DNA from: Petaurus breviceps papuanus
Lineage: Eukaryota; Chordata; Mammalia; Diprotodontia; Petauridae
Length of the DNA stretch: 64,000 bases
Assembly (NCBI GenBank): GCA_028583685.1
Contig: JAMXIF010000032.1
Span: 5,604,401 to 5,668,400 of the forward strand
Direction of reading: 5' to 3'
Of this stretch, positions 22,418 through 32,529 are shown piece by piece. The translations under genes and the position numbers were made by a program. Under the pieces are notes generated by a model. The model had not been told where the DNA came from, did not search any database, and saw only the letters and a program-made list of their open reading frames with translations. How positions within the stretch are numbered: position 1 is the stretch's first letter; each line of letters begins with the position of its first letter.

Positions 22418-22668
22418 TTGTTGTTTCATTAGTTTTTCAGTTGTGTCTGACACTTCATGGACGCGTTAGAGGTCTTTTTCACAAAGATACTGGAGTGGTT
22501 TGCCATTTCCTTCTCCAACTCATTTTACAAATGAGGAAACTGAGACAGAGTTTTAGTGACTTGCCCAGGGCCACATAGTAATAAGTGTGGGAGACCAGAT
22601 TTGAACTCAAAAAGTTGAGTCTTCTGGACTCCAAGTCAGCATTCTATCCCCTGTATTGTCTAGTTGTT
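22418..22668 (-). repeat. Mar1 CORE-SINE, antisense
   Basis: It reads tttgttgtttcattag…, cagttgtgtctgacacttca, aagatactggagtggtttg, gaggaaactgagacagag, cttgcccagggccacatag, cattctatcccctgtattg. Confidence 0.8.
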
Positions 22669-22949
22669 CTACTGTTGTGTATGCTATTACCTAAAGGAGT
22701 GAATCTCTAATGGTAAAATTTCAGAGATCAGTTACTGACTGCTGGGGAGGGATTTGGGGTAGAATAGCCTCTTGACACTTCTCTAATCATGCAAAGCACT
22801 TTGTAGGTCACAAATAATTGTATATACATGAACGATTGCACCACTTGATCAGTGAATAAAGCTAGCTTGGTGATGTCTCTAAAGTGTATGTTCAGTTTCT
22901 GATTGGTTGACAGTGCTGAGTTTTTGGAATATTCCAAAAGGTCATAGGT
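22669..22949. other. Unrecognised sequence
   Basis: Non-repetitive sequence between Mar1 and the candidate conserved element. No coding signal. Confidence 0.35.
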
Positions 22950-23260
22950 TTGAGCTCAATTTTGCTGGTTTTGCAGAAACACCTAATTTATTAATTAATA
23001 GTAGATGGTGAGCTCTCCTTATATTTTCATTAGCCTAATAGCCTTCCCAGCATGACTCAAATTTAACTGTAGACATCATTACAACTTTTTATGAAATGAT
23101 TTGAAGGGCTATTAGGTGCAGCTCATGAAACACTTTCTCGATTAGCCAGCTCATCTGCATGAATAACTTGGCAGCTGAGCCAGAGACATCCCAGGAAATG
23201 CTTGGCTTTTGATTTCATTAAACGGTTCTTAATCACCTAGAGGCTGATGGCCTTTCTGGC
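22950..23260. promoter_or_regulatory. Candidate conserved non-coding element
   Basis: A non-repetitive, non-coding stretch rich in homeodomain-like TAAT/ATTA words (ttattaattaatag, tttcattagcctaatagcc, ctcgattagcc, tcattaaac) with an octamer-like catctgcatgaataa. Such compact clusters are common in developmental enhancers. This is inference from composition alone; no alignment was possible. Confidence 0.25.
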
Positions 23261-23317
23261 TTTGATAGGACTTGCTTTGATAGCTTATGTTTGTATGATG
23301 CTTTATGATTATAAGAT

Positions 23318-23556
23318 AAGTGGCTCAGTGAATGGAGAGCTGGATTGGGAATCAGAAAGACTTGATTTTAGTTCCTGCTTCAGACATTTACTAGTTGGGC
23401 AAACCATTTAGCTTCTGTTAGCCTCAATTTCCCTATCTGTAAAATGAGAATAAGCATAGTACCTACCTCCCAGGGCTATGAGGATCAAAAGAGATTTGAA
23501 GTGCTTTGCTGACCTATATATCATATGGCAAGTTGCTATTATAAATGCTAGCTGCT
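23318..23556 (+). repeat. MIR SINE, sense
   Basis: The order ggctcagtgaatggagagc, ttactagttgggcaaacc, tttccctatctgtaaaatg, agggctatgaggatcaaaag, aagtgctttgctgacctat is full-length MIR/Ther1. Confidence 0.75.
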
Positions 23557-24045
23557 GTTTGTTGTTTGCTTTTGAAGAGGACCAATGACATTATGAGGTG
23601 ATATCTTGACTCATGAGTGAGTTGGATTTAAGTGAGGCAGAGTTGCACAAAGTCATTAACGTCACTTTCTCTCCAGAATCATCAAAGTCCACTAGCAAGA
23701 CAAAAGTCAGGATGACTAGTGATGTCCTGGGATGCAGTGAATAACCTTGGTGTCTTGGATATCAGACCAAGCTTAGAGCATTTCAGAGTACCTACTTCAG
23801 CTGCCTTCATGATCATTGGAATAGACAGTTCTCGTCCATCCATTCCACTGGGGAAAATGTTCACATGGTTTGAGTAGATAGCCACTAACTCACTGATGGG
23901 TTTGAGGCCAGTCTGGTTGCCCCCAACCTTGTTTAGCCCATCTGCTGAGATGGTTTCTTGGGTATTGCTGCTGTGTATGCCATAGCTTCTTAGAGCCACA
24001 GGAGAGATGTGGGTGATAGGTGGACACAAAAGATAGGTAAGTAGC
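23557..24045 (+). repeat. Long marsupial interspersed repeat (family not named)
   Basis: The first 180 bases (gaagaggaccaatgacatta, gacttgac-like attttgactc, gatttaagtgaggcagagt, aagtcattaacgtcac) are homologous to the antisense segment at 40712-40858. The rest (ccatccattccactgggg, aactcactgatgggtttga, gtttagcccatctgctgag) resembles wording I associate with the same repeat. An open minus-strand frame over 23682-24029 is therefore repeat sequence, not a gene. Confidence 0.55.
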
Positions 24046-24119
24046 TCTGAAAAGGGTTCATCAAGCTCTCACACTAGAGGTTCTAGTCCTCCTTGAACAC
24101 CCCATACACCATACTGGCT

Positions 24120-24300
24120 ATTATGATTATGTTAGCTATTATGATTATACTAAAATATTTCCCTCATAATAGCCTTGTGAGGTTGGCCACACAAGTATTA
24201 TTATCCCTGTTTTGCAGAAGAGGAAATAGAATTTCAGAGAGATGAAGTGATTTCCTCTTGGTCACACAGCTAACAAATGGCAGAGATGGGACTTGAGTCA
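24120..24300 (-). repeat. MIR SINE, antisense; left arm of a hairpin
   Basis: It reads ttattatccctgttttgcag, aagaggaaatagaatttcag, gtcacacagctaacaaatgg, gacttgagtcaaaacc. Its part 24232-24291 is mirrored by 24334-24393. Confidence 0.7.
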
Positions 24301-24317
24301 AAACCTTTTGAGTATAA

Positions 24318-24405
24318 ATTCAGTAAGCTTGGGTCCCAGATCTGCCATTTGTTAGCTGTGTGACCAAGAGCAAATCACTTCACCTCTATGAAACAGTGCC
24401 CTGTG
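24318..24405 (+). repeat. MIR-like fragment, right arm of a hairpin
   Basis: The segment 24334-24393 is the reverse complement of 24232-24291, with about 5 differences in 60 bases and a spacer of 42 bases. It is too similar for two independent old MIR copies, so local inverted duplication or conversion is likely. Confidence 0.7.
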
Positions 24406-24585
24406 CTTTTCCTCAATTAGATCCCCTTTTCTGGAGACAGGAAAAAAACAAGGAATTTCCAAGAATAGCCATAGGTTCCATCATGTCTCCTTTTTTGAAA
24501 ATTAGGATGACACATGACCTTCTTTAGTACTGTTGCCCATCTCCTATTTCCCAAATTTTCATTCAAAGGTCACCGAGAGCACCAA
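24406..24585 (-). repeat. CR1/L3-type LINE, reverse-transcriptase fragment, antisense
   Basis: On the minus strand the stretch ending near 24495 reads like the CR1-clade motif …WRRANVVPIFKKG…: cctaattttcaaaaaagga, upstream of gacatgatgg. It is very old and abuts the broken 3' side of the L1 that follows. Confidence 0.5.
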
Positions 24586-24589
24586 CATT

Positions 24590-25069
24590 CTTCCATTATT
24601 TTGAGTTTAGATTTATCGTGTTCAGAGAGGGGGAGATTAAGGTCCTCCACTAGTATAGTTTTGCTATCTATTTCTTCTTCTAATTCCCTTAACTTCTCCT
24701 CTAGGAATTTGGATGCTATACCACTTGGTGCATATATGTTAAGTAATGATATTGTTTCATTCTTGATGGTGCCTTTTAGCAGGATTTCCTTCCTTATCTC
24801 TTTTAATTAGATCTATATTTGCTTTTGCTTTATCTGAGATAAGGACTGCTACCCCTGCTTTTTTTTACTTTAGCTGAAGCATAATATATCCTCCTCCAGC
24901 CTTTTACCTTTACCCTGTGTGTATCCCCTTGTTTCAAATATGTTTCTTGTAGACAGCATATTGTAGAATTATGGTTTTTAATCCATTCTACTATCTGCCT
25001 CCATTTTATGGGAGAGTTCATCCCGTTCACATTCACAGTAATGATTACTATTTGTCTCTTTCCCTCCAT
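24590..25069 (-). pseudogene. L1 ORF2 N-terminal endonuclease remnant
   Basis: The start Met at 25069 opens MEGKRQIVIITVNVNGMNS, followed by ICCLQETYLKQGDTHRVKVK, the endonuclease N-terminal strand and the catalytic Glu motif (QET). Further on, in shifted frames, come …IYAPNG-like and …DLN-PLSEHDKSKLKIMEE… wording, where the GDFN metal-site motif has decayed. Reverse transcriptase is absent. Not functional. Confidence 0.8.
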
Positions 25070-25813
25070 CCTGTTCCCTCCCCTGTTTATGTTTTTGTTC
25101 CTTCCTTCTCCCTTCCCCTCCTTAAGGGTTTTACTTTTGACCACCGCCTCCCTCAGTGTTCCCCCCACCCCCATGACTCCCCCTGCTTTACCTACCCTTT
25201 CTTCTTGCTACTATTTCCCTCCCTTACCCCTCCTACTGCCTATAGGGCACAATGGATTTTTTTTTTTTTAATACTTATCAGAGTATGTTATTCCCTCTTT
25301 GAACCCAAACCAATGAGGGTAAATTTCATACAGTACTCCTCTCCCTCCCTCCTTTCCCTCTATTATAATGAGATTTTGTATCTTTTCACATCAGAATCTT
25401 AAACTTAATTGACTATGTTGATCCCTCTTTGAACCAGAGCCAATGAGAATAATGTTCAAATGATGTTCATCTCCCTCTCTCCATCCCCTCTAGTATAGTT
25501 TGTCTTTATGCCTCTTTGTATGGCATAATTTACCTTTTTCTGCCTCATCCTTTCCTTTTATCCCGTTACTGTCCCTTTGAACCCCTTAATAAGGTGTTTT
25601 TCTTAATCATCAGATTAGTTCATTTATACCCACACCCTCTACCTATGTATATCCCTTTTAAAGGTCATGATAATCATATAAATTTCACTATTGACAGGTA
25701 TCAGCTTCTCATATAGGGATGTAAACAGTTTGTTCTTGTTGCATCCCAAGTTATGTGCATGTGTATGTGAGTGTGCATGTGTGTGTGAGTCTGTGTTTTC
25801 CTTGTTTACTTTT

Positions 25814-26832
25814 TTATGTCTTTCTTGAGTCTTGTAATTGGAGATCATATTTTCCATTTAGCTCTGACTTTTTCATCAGGAAAGTCTGGAAGTCCCTTAT
25901 TTCATTAAATGACCATCTCCTTGCCTGAAAGATTATGATCACTTTTGTCAGGTAGTTGATCCTTGGTTGAAGCCCTAGGTCTTTTGCCTTACAAAATATC
26001 AAATTTCTATTCCTTCGATCTTTTAATGTAGAAGCTGCTAGGTCCTGTGTAATCCTGACTGTAGTTCCACGATATTTGAATTGTTTCTTTTTGGCCACTT
26101 GCAGTATTTTCTTTTAACTCTGTAATTCTGGAATTTGGCTACTATATTTTTTGGAGTTTTCAATTTGGGATATCTTTCAGGAGGAGTCCGGTGAATTCTT
26201 TTGATAACTATTTTACCTTCTGATTCTAGGACTTCAGGACAGTTTTCTCTGACAATCTCTTGGAGGATGTTGTCCAGGCTGCTTTTTTTCATTGTGGCTT
26301 TCTGGTAGACCAATAAGTCTTAGCTTATCTCTCCTGGATCTGTTCTCTAGGTCAGTTATTTTTCCAGTGAGATATTTTATACTTTCTTCTAATTTTTCAA
26401 TCTTCATATTTTGCTTGATTGACTCTTGGTGCATCATAGAGTCCTGAGCTTAGATTTGACTGATTCTAATTTTTAGTGAATTATTTTCTTCGGTTAGTTT
26501 CTGAAGGTCTTTTTTTAGGGAGGTATTTTCTCCAATTAGGCCACAAATTTTACTTTTTAAGGATTTGTTTTCTTCAGTGAGACTTTTTTCTCCAATTTGG
26601 TCACTGTAGATGTAAATTTAACTTCTACCTCTCTAATTTGGGTTTTAAAATCTTTCTTGAGCTCCTCCAAGAATCCTTTTTGGGCTTGAGATCAGTTCAT
26701 ATTTCCTTCTGTGGTCTCAGGTGTGAGTATAGAGTCCATGTTGTCCTCTGTATTTGGTTGTTCTTGATCGCTATAATAAGCCCTAATTGATTTTCTTGCC
26801 TTCACCTCCTTCTCAGCTTCCTTCCTTCCCAT
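25814..26832 (-). pseudogene. L1 ORF1 remnant (RNA-binding chaperone)
   Basis: Met at 26832 begins MGRKEAEKEVKARKSIRAYY. A Lys/Glu-rich coiled-coil part follows to about 26440. Then comes the RRM-like core (SRRDKLRLIGLPESHNEKK) and the C-terminal domain (CPEVLESEGKIVIKRIHRTP; RNRNLIFCKAKDLGLQPRI). Length is about 339 codons, similar to other mammalian L1 ORF1. At least one stop and several frame changes make it inactive. Confidence 0.8.
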
Positions 26833-27764
26833 TGTAATTTCCTATTTCCCAATTTCTCAGACTGGGAGCTTAAGGGCCTGGTTGTTGGCTTTGTGTGCTG
26901 TAGCCTCTGGGTGTCTAGACTGAGGCCAAGACCAGGATTCACAGTGTTTCCCCTGAATGGGAGAGGGGTGGTCTGGCCACTTCAGATTTCCACCTCTATG
27001 CCCCTGGGCTACAGCTCAGGCAGGCTCAGCAGGTGGCTGAGCAGGTGGCAGTGCTTATGTCTTCAGATTCCCCTGGTAGTACTGAGGTCCACCTGGGCTT
27101 GTGTTGTTAGCCCTTTCTGGCTCTAACCCCTGGGCTTTGGGAGCTCTTACTGCTCAGGTGAGGTAGGGCTTGTTGGGACCCCTCCCGTCCTTCACTTCAG
27201 ACTCCTTGCTGCCTCAGTTACACCCTTTCTCAGTGACTCCTAAGCCTGTGGCTATTTTTGCTAATTCAGGATTTTACTCTGGGTGGGACATTTATCTCTG
27301 GGTTTTCTAGGTCAGGGAGGGGGAATCAGAGCAGCTAGAGTTTACTTTGCCATCCTGGCCCCTGGAAAATCAGGCAGGTGATTTTTAAACTTCCAGGAGA
27401 AGCTGCTGTCTGCTTGGGGCCCTGTGATTTCCTCCTGTCCAGTGGTGAGATGCTTGTGAGAAGGCTGCAAATTGCCCTTGGGGTGGGTGAGTCTGCTGGC
27501 TGGGGCTCCCTCTCTCTCTACTGTAGTCTGCTCTCTAGTCTGGGCTGGTGCAGCCCCCTGGGTGCTCCGAAGTCCTCCTCCCCCGACCCACGTGGGCACT
27601 TTCCTGGGCTGTATTGCGTCTCCCAGTGGTTTCTGACACTCCAATATCCGTTCAGATTCACTTTTTAAGGTTTAGTGAAGGGATTCACAGAGGGGCTTAG
27701 AAAAGTTACTGCTTCTGTTCTGCCATCTTGGCTCCCCCCTTCCCTACCCTTCCCCATATTATTC

Positions 27765-28540
27765 TTATGAGACTATGCGAAGCTGTTACATTCCATTTCA
27801 TCCTACACACAGCTGCTGAAGTGATTTTTGTAAAGCACTGATCTGACCACCCTACCCCACTTCCCTCTACTTAATAAATTCCAGTGATATTTTATTACCT
27901 TTAGATGAACTAGATGTAGGGCAGCTAGGTGGTGCAGTGAATAGAGCACCCAGTCCTGGAGTCAAGAGGACCTGAGTTCAAATCCAGCCTCAGACACTTA
28001 ACACTTACTAGTTGTGTGACCTTGGGCAAGTCACAACCCCAATTGCCCTGCCTTCCCCCCTCCAAAAAACAAAAATGTAAAAAAAAATACTACTTAAAAA
28101 AAGATTAACTAGAAGTACTTCCATTGGTCATTTGATGCTCTTCACAACCTGATGTCCATTTTTCCAGTCTTCTTACATATTTCTCTCCTCTACCTCTACT
28201 TTACAAGTCAGTCATTCTGGCCTTTGCTTTTCCTCAGATGTGATGCTCCCTCTCCTATCTCTGTGCCTTGTACTGCCTGTTGCCTAAGCCTGCAATGCTC
28301 TCCCTTCTAGCCTCAGCCTCTCAGAAATGCTATCTTCCTACAAGATTCAGCTCAAGCACCACTTTTTGCTTGAGGTCCTTCTGGGTTCCCCATCTGCCAG
28401 TGTCTTTTCATACTTGTATTTACTTTGTATGTATCTGGAATATACCTATCTATTTTCATGTTGTCTTTCCCTTTCAAATGCAAGATCCTTGAGGTCAGGA
28501 ACTGTTTTTTCCTTCTTTTTCTTTGTGTAGTGCCAAGAAA
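27765..28540 (+). repeat. L2 LINE 3' part, split by a SINE
   Basis: The pieces 27765-27915 (cacacagctgctgaagtgat, aaagcactgatctgacc) and 28095-28540 (tctccctctcctat-like wording, ttctagcctcagcctctcag, aagattcagctcaagcac, gatccttgaggtcaggaac) are sense L2 ORF2/3' UTR. The final bases (acatgcttaataaatgcttg) reappear at about 28808-28845 after a Mar1 insertion. Confidence 0.75.
27917..28085 (+). repeat. tRNA-derived poly(A) SINE inside L2
   Basis: The head gggcagctaggtggtgcagt, cctggagtcaagaggacctg, aatccagcctcagacactta and gtgaccttgggcaagtcaca, ending in an A-rich tail. The flanking words aactagatgtag and aactagaagtac fit a decayed 12-bp duplication. Confidence 0.85.
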
Positions 28541-28802
28541 ATAGGTGGCACAGTGGATAGAGAACTGGGTTTGGAATCAAGAAGATTCATGTTTATGAGT
28601 TCAAATGTGGTCTCAGACACTTACTATCTATGTGATCCTGGGTGAGTCACTTCACCCTGTTTGCCTCAGTTTCCTCATCTATAAAATGAGCTAGAGAAGG
28701 AAATGGCAAACCACTCCAAACTTTTTGCCAAAAAAAAAAAAACCCCATATGGTGTCATTGAAGAGTTGGACATGATTGAAATGACTGAACAACAACAGTA
28801 AA
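28541..28802 (+). repeat. Mar1 CORE-SINE, sense, inside L2 3' end
   Basis: ataggtggcacagtggatag, atgtggtctcagacacttac, agaaggaaatggcaaacca, gacatgattgaaatgactga, acaacaacag. Full length with the Bov-B/RTE-like end. Confidence 0.85.
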
Positions 28803-29032
28803 GCAAATAATACATGCTTAATAAATGCTTGTTAATTGATTTATCCTCAATTACCTACTTGACTTTGTTTCCATTTTTTGCCCATCTAGAAACATCTCAG
28901 TTGGTCAGTGAACTTCCTATGTAATCATACTGGTCTCTTTAGGCAGGTGCCTTCTTCTGCATTACAATAATTGTTCTTGCATACATGCATACTTTAAATA
29001 TATCTTGAATATATCTATCTGTTTGCATGTTG

Positions 29033-29515
29033 TTGTAATGGTAAGGGAATTTGAAGATCTTCCCTGACCCTAAATAGGCCTATGTGATCACTAGGAGCCC
29101 ATGGTGGGAGGAGCTTGCCAAATGGGTGGAGCAGGAAGTGAGAGGGATACAGAGCTGGGAGAGAAGGAGAGCAGCCAGAGCAGCTAGCCTGAGTGAGAGA
29201 GGAGGATTTTTGCCTAGCAGAACTTGTTTTGGGGGGAGGCTTAACAGAGGGAATGCTTGGGGATGCTTGTGTTCCCTGTGTTGGTGACATTGGTGGCCTG
29301 TGTGGATTTTGTCTTAAAAAGAACATTTTGGGTGTTGGTGCTCCCTGCATTGGCAATGTGTATAGACTTCTTTGTTACTATGATGCATTTGGCTTACTAG
29401 TGTTTAAATAAATGTCTTGGTTTCAGCTTCAAGGAAGAGAGTCTGTTATATCTTGTTATTCAAACCTGGGAATATGCCTGCATATTCATAGCAACTGCTG
29501 TGGCTATCACATTGG
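29033..29515 (+). mobile_element. Solo LTR of an endogenous retrovirus (fossil)
   Basis: It starts tgtaatggtaagggaattt, continues gaagatcttccctgaccct and ends near gctgtggctatcacattgg. A polyadenylation-type aaataaatg lies at about 29408. Same family as the antisense LTR at about 3.9-4.35 kb and similar at its start to the LTR at 56.65 kb. No retroviral internal sequence flanks it. Open frames inside it are spurious. Confidence 0.6.
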
Positions 29516-29534
29516 AGAAATAGTTGTCTTCCTC

Positions 29535-29665
29535 AATTGAATGTGAGCTCCTTGAGAGCAAGATCTCTTTGGATTTTCTATTTGTATCCCTAGCATTTAG
29601 CACAATGATTGGCTTATAGAAAAATATTTAATAAATGTTTTATTAATTTATATATTCAATTTCAA
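29535..29665 (+). repeat. L2 LINE 3' end, sense
   Basis: gaatgtgagctccttgagag, ttgtatccctagcatttagc, acaatgattggcttatag, aatatttaataaatg: a typical L2 terminus. Confidence 0.75.
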
Positions 29666-29719
29666 AACTTCATCCTTGAGAATTTATCTTCCCTTGTAAA
29701 ATATTAGGCCATTGGGTCC

Positions 29720-30475
29720 TGCCTATTCTTTTTCTGTAACCTTTAAAATCTGTCTTCTTATGCTATAGGTTGTGCATCAAACTATGTGTGACTTTCTTTT
29801 TCCTTTTTTTTGTCACAAAGCCTTTGATGGAGTGGCCATTTCCCTAAAAGGTGTTCTTGTCATTTTCTGCTTCAGTAACTAGATCATCCTTGTTGATAAG
29901 AATTGAGTCCAGAATAGCCATTCCCCTCATCATTTCCTCCACCTTTTGATGACTGAAGCTATCATTAAGGCAAGTGATTGATTTATCAGTTGCCTGGCTT
30001 TTGCCATAGAAGAGAGAGAAATCTAGCAGATGTCTGGATAATTGAAGTCTCAGAGCAGTATGATATAATGCTTCTGTGCCAGATTTGTGATATGCCCACT
30101 AAACCTCTTTTATAAGTCCTCTTTCTGTCTATGTCTGTAAGTATAATCCTACTGCAATGTTGCTTCTCTTTCTCCCTCGTTAGATCCTCACCCCAAATGC
30201 TGTTCTAGCTCTCTAAAGAGTCTCCCAGACTCTCATTCCCCCTCAGTATCCCCTCACACATATTGTCTTTTTAAAATATCCCTAGTGCATAGCATACGAT
30301 AGATGCTTCATATATGTTTATCAACTGACATATGTATTTTAATATAAAAAACACTATTGCATAGTTCCTTTTATCCATTGTCCTCCTTTCAAATAAGGTA
30401 TATACTTCCTGAGTCATACTCTAGTCTCAGTGATATCTATAAGGTCAGATTTGCCTCTTCTATTTCATAATAATA
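29720..30475 (-). repeat. CR1/L3-type LINE, endonuclease part, antisense
   Basis: The minus strand at about 30030-30060 reads gacttcaattatccagacat, giving DFNYPDIC, the CR1-clade endonuclease GDFNyPDicW motif with the Trp codon lost. Neighbouring words (gaattgagtccagaatagcc, gtgatatctataaggtcag) are inverted CR1/L3 phrases. It is a very old, non-coding remnant. A short L2-like stretch may interrupt it near 30260-30320. Confidence 0.65.
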
Positions 30476-30722
30476 GTAATTATCATTTACATAGTGGTTT
30501 ATAAATATTATCTTATTTTTTTCCTCCCAACAACTCTGAGAGGTAGGTGTTATTATTATTCCCATTTTATAGATGAGAAAGCTAAGGCAGCTAGAGGTTA
30601 TGTGACTTGCCAGGCCAGAGTCACAAGACTAGTAAGCATCTGAGGCTGGAACTGAACCCAGGTTTTCCTGACTCCCTGTCCAGAACTCTATCCTCTGTGC
30701 TACGTAGTGGCCTCATTCACTC
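30476..30722 (-). repeat. MIR SINE, antisense
   Basis: tcatttacatagtggtttat, aacaactctgagaggtagg, ttttatagatgagaaagct, gccagagtcacaagactag, ctctatcctctgtgctacg. Confidence 0.75.
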
Positions 30723-30839
30723 ATACCGGGGCCTTGGGTTTTAGTCATGGCTTTTTTCTTGAATATCTTCTGTAAATGACTAGTAAGTAGTCTCTTCTGT
30801 TTTGTATTGGCTACTTTTCTTCATCCAACCTCCTCATTC

Positions 30840-30987
30840 TTTGCTTTTTGGAGGGCAATTGGGGTTAAGTGACTTGCCCAAAGTCACACGGCTAGTAAGT
30901 GTTAAAGTGTCTGAGGCCGGATTTGAACTCAGGTCCTCCTGACTCTAGGGCTGGTGGTCTATTTACTGCACCACCTCACTGCCCCTC
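30840..30987 (-). repeat. tRNA-derived poly(A) SINE, antisense
   Basis: ttttggagggcaattggggt, taagtgacttgcccaaagtc, gtctgaggccggatttgaac, ctgcaccacctcactgcccc. Confidence 0.8.
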
Positions 30988-30989
30988 TC

Positions 30990-31135
30990 CTCATTCTTTG
31001 GATAAAGAATATGAGGCCTTAGAGATTAATGACTTTACCTAAGTGTCGCACAGGTAGTAAGTGGCACAAGACAGGATTCCAATGTAAGTCTTCTTATTCC
31101 TTATTACATTATTCCAATGTAAGTCTTCTGATTCC
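30990..31135 (-). repeat. MIR fragment with a short tandem duplication
   Basis: atgaggccttagagattaat and cacaggtagtaagtggcaca are inverted MIR words. The 3' part holds two copies of ttccaatgtaagtcttct about 37 bases apart, a local duplication. Confidence 0.55.
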
Positions 31136-32529
31136 CAAAGTAGTATTTGGCAATACTTTTCTGCTTTAGTTATTATATGTGTCTGATGCCTGACTGTGCA
31201 AGAACATGGTGTCTTCGCCTTCATTTTGCTCCCATCGCCAAGCACCAGGAAGAAGTGAAAATGTAAGGGTTCTTTTACCAGAAAGAAGTGGCATAAAGTC
31301 ATTGCTGTTGCTCTGCAGCTGGAACTTTTTGAAAATTATGCCATAAGAAGTCCAAAGGAGGACTTATGGGAGACATGCCTGAGCAAAGCACGGGCAGTGA
31401 AATTGCCACATGATGACCTTGATCCAGGGCTCTGGGGACACAGAGGATGGTACTGGAGATATCATAGAAATTTTCCATTGACCACTGGACTCCAAGTTCT
31501 CCCAATGATTGGCTGCTATCTCCACTTGTAGTGTTTGCAGGGGGAAGTTCCCATCTGTCACATGGTGATTTAATTTTTCTTTTCCTTCTTTGTGACTTTG
31601 ATGATTTAATGCTGGGAGACATGCCTGATTAACTCTATTTTGCAAATGGATTCGAGACACAGATTATTTTGGTGCAAAAGAAGTTTGAGATCTCAGATCT
31701 TTTTGAGAAAAGCTTCAATTCTTGAGGAGTTAAGATTTGAGACTTGTCTTTCATCAATGAATTGCTAGCTGCTTGGTAGATTTTGCCTTTTAAAAAAAAT
31801 TCCATTCAGCAAATGTATTCTACTTGATCATATACAGTTATGAAGGGGACACATGTTTTAATAGGATGTGAGTGGAGTCATTTTGCTAAAGTTATGAAAT
31901 AAATTATGATAATTTTTGCATTTTCAAGCCTAGACTAAGCAAAATGAGATAGAGCTTGGGCCAAAGCACTGGAAGGCTGGGAGCTATATGGGCCACAAAC
32001 AATCTCTTCTTGCCAGCATAGAGGGATTATGAGGAAGCTAGGGCTGGCAGCTGTGGGGACATAGAGAGGATGCAGGCAGGCAGTCCAAGACTGCATATTT
32101 GTGAGAGAGACTGAATGGGGTTGGGGATGCAGAGCAGCCCAAACTCAGCTTGGCACCTGGTGGCTCGTGTACAGTTTGTACCTCTGAGCTGCTCTTTGAA
32201 GCCACATCTCTGAGCCTGTGTAGAAACACTGTCTTTGTGAGACCTAAACCACCCTTGTATGGGACAAAAGTATTTTATATGAGGGCTCCATCCAACTGTT
32301 TTTTTACCTCTAGCACCTACGTATGACAGGTGTTTTACCTGAAAATATCATAGCTTACTTTCTTTAAAAATGCTTTACAATTTATACTTTTCATATATAG
32401 AGACTTTAGTCAGAACTAGTAAAGATTTTTTTTTTAACGTTACTATAAATGACTGACTGAATGCTCATGTTGGCTAAATGCTCACATGAAGGGAGTGGGG
32501 AAATTCTGGCCCTTGACAATTTCATCTGG
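31136..32529. other. Unrecognised, largely single-copy sequence
   Basis: No repeat family or gene recognised. Minus-strand frames at 31299-31660 (107 and 98 codons, overlapping in different frames) have no domain content and no supporting signals. Confidence 0.4.

Larger units (their letters stand above)
24586..27738 (-). repeat. L1 LINE with intact 5' end but broken 3' end, antisense
   Basis: The 5' terminus at about 27738 reads ggggagccaagatggcagaa on the minus strand, the typical L1 start. The 5' UTR runs to about 26833, ORF1 to about 25814, then a purine-rich inter-ORF region of about 740 bases, and ORF2 from 25069. Only about 160 codons of ORF2 remain before the element stops at CR1 sequence near 24585. 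There is no poly(A) end. Loss of the 3' side is unusual, since L1 copies normally lose the 5' side. A later deletion is the simplest explanation. Confidence 0.8.

Noticed and set aside
23682-24029. A 115-codon minus-strand frame
   Set aside because: The segment belongs to an interspersed repeat whose start recurs inverted at 40712-40858.
24830-25271. Overlapping frames on both strands near 25 kb as possible host genes
   Set aside because: The minus-strand frame is the L1 ORF2 start (NVNGMNSP, CCLQET). The + frames are its shadows in the pyrimidine-rich inter-ORF region.
26893-27668. GC-richer sequence with + and - frames of 77-100 codons, possibly a promoter or exon
   Set aside because: This is the L1 5' UTR, which is naturally GC-richer and acts as an internal promoter in intact L1. 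It ends at the typical L1 start.
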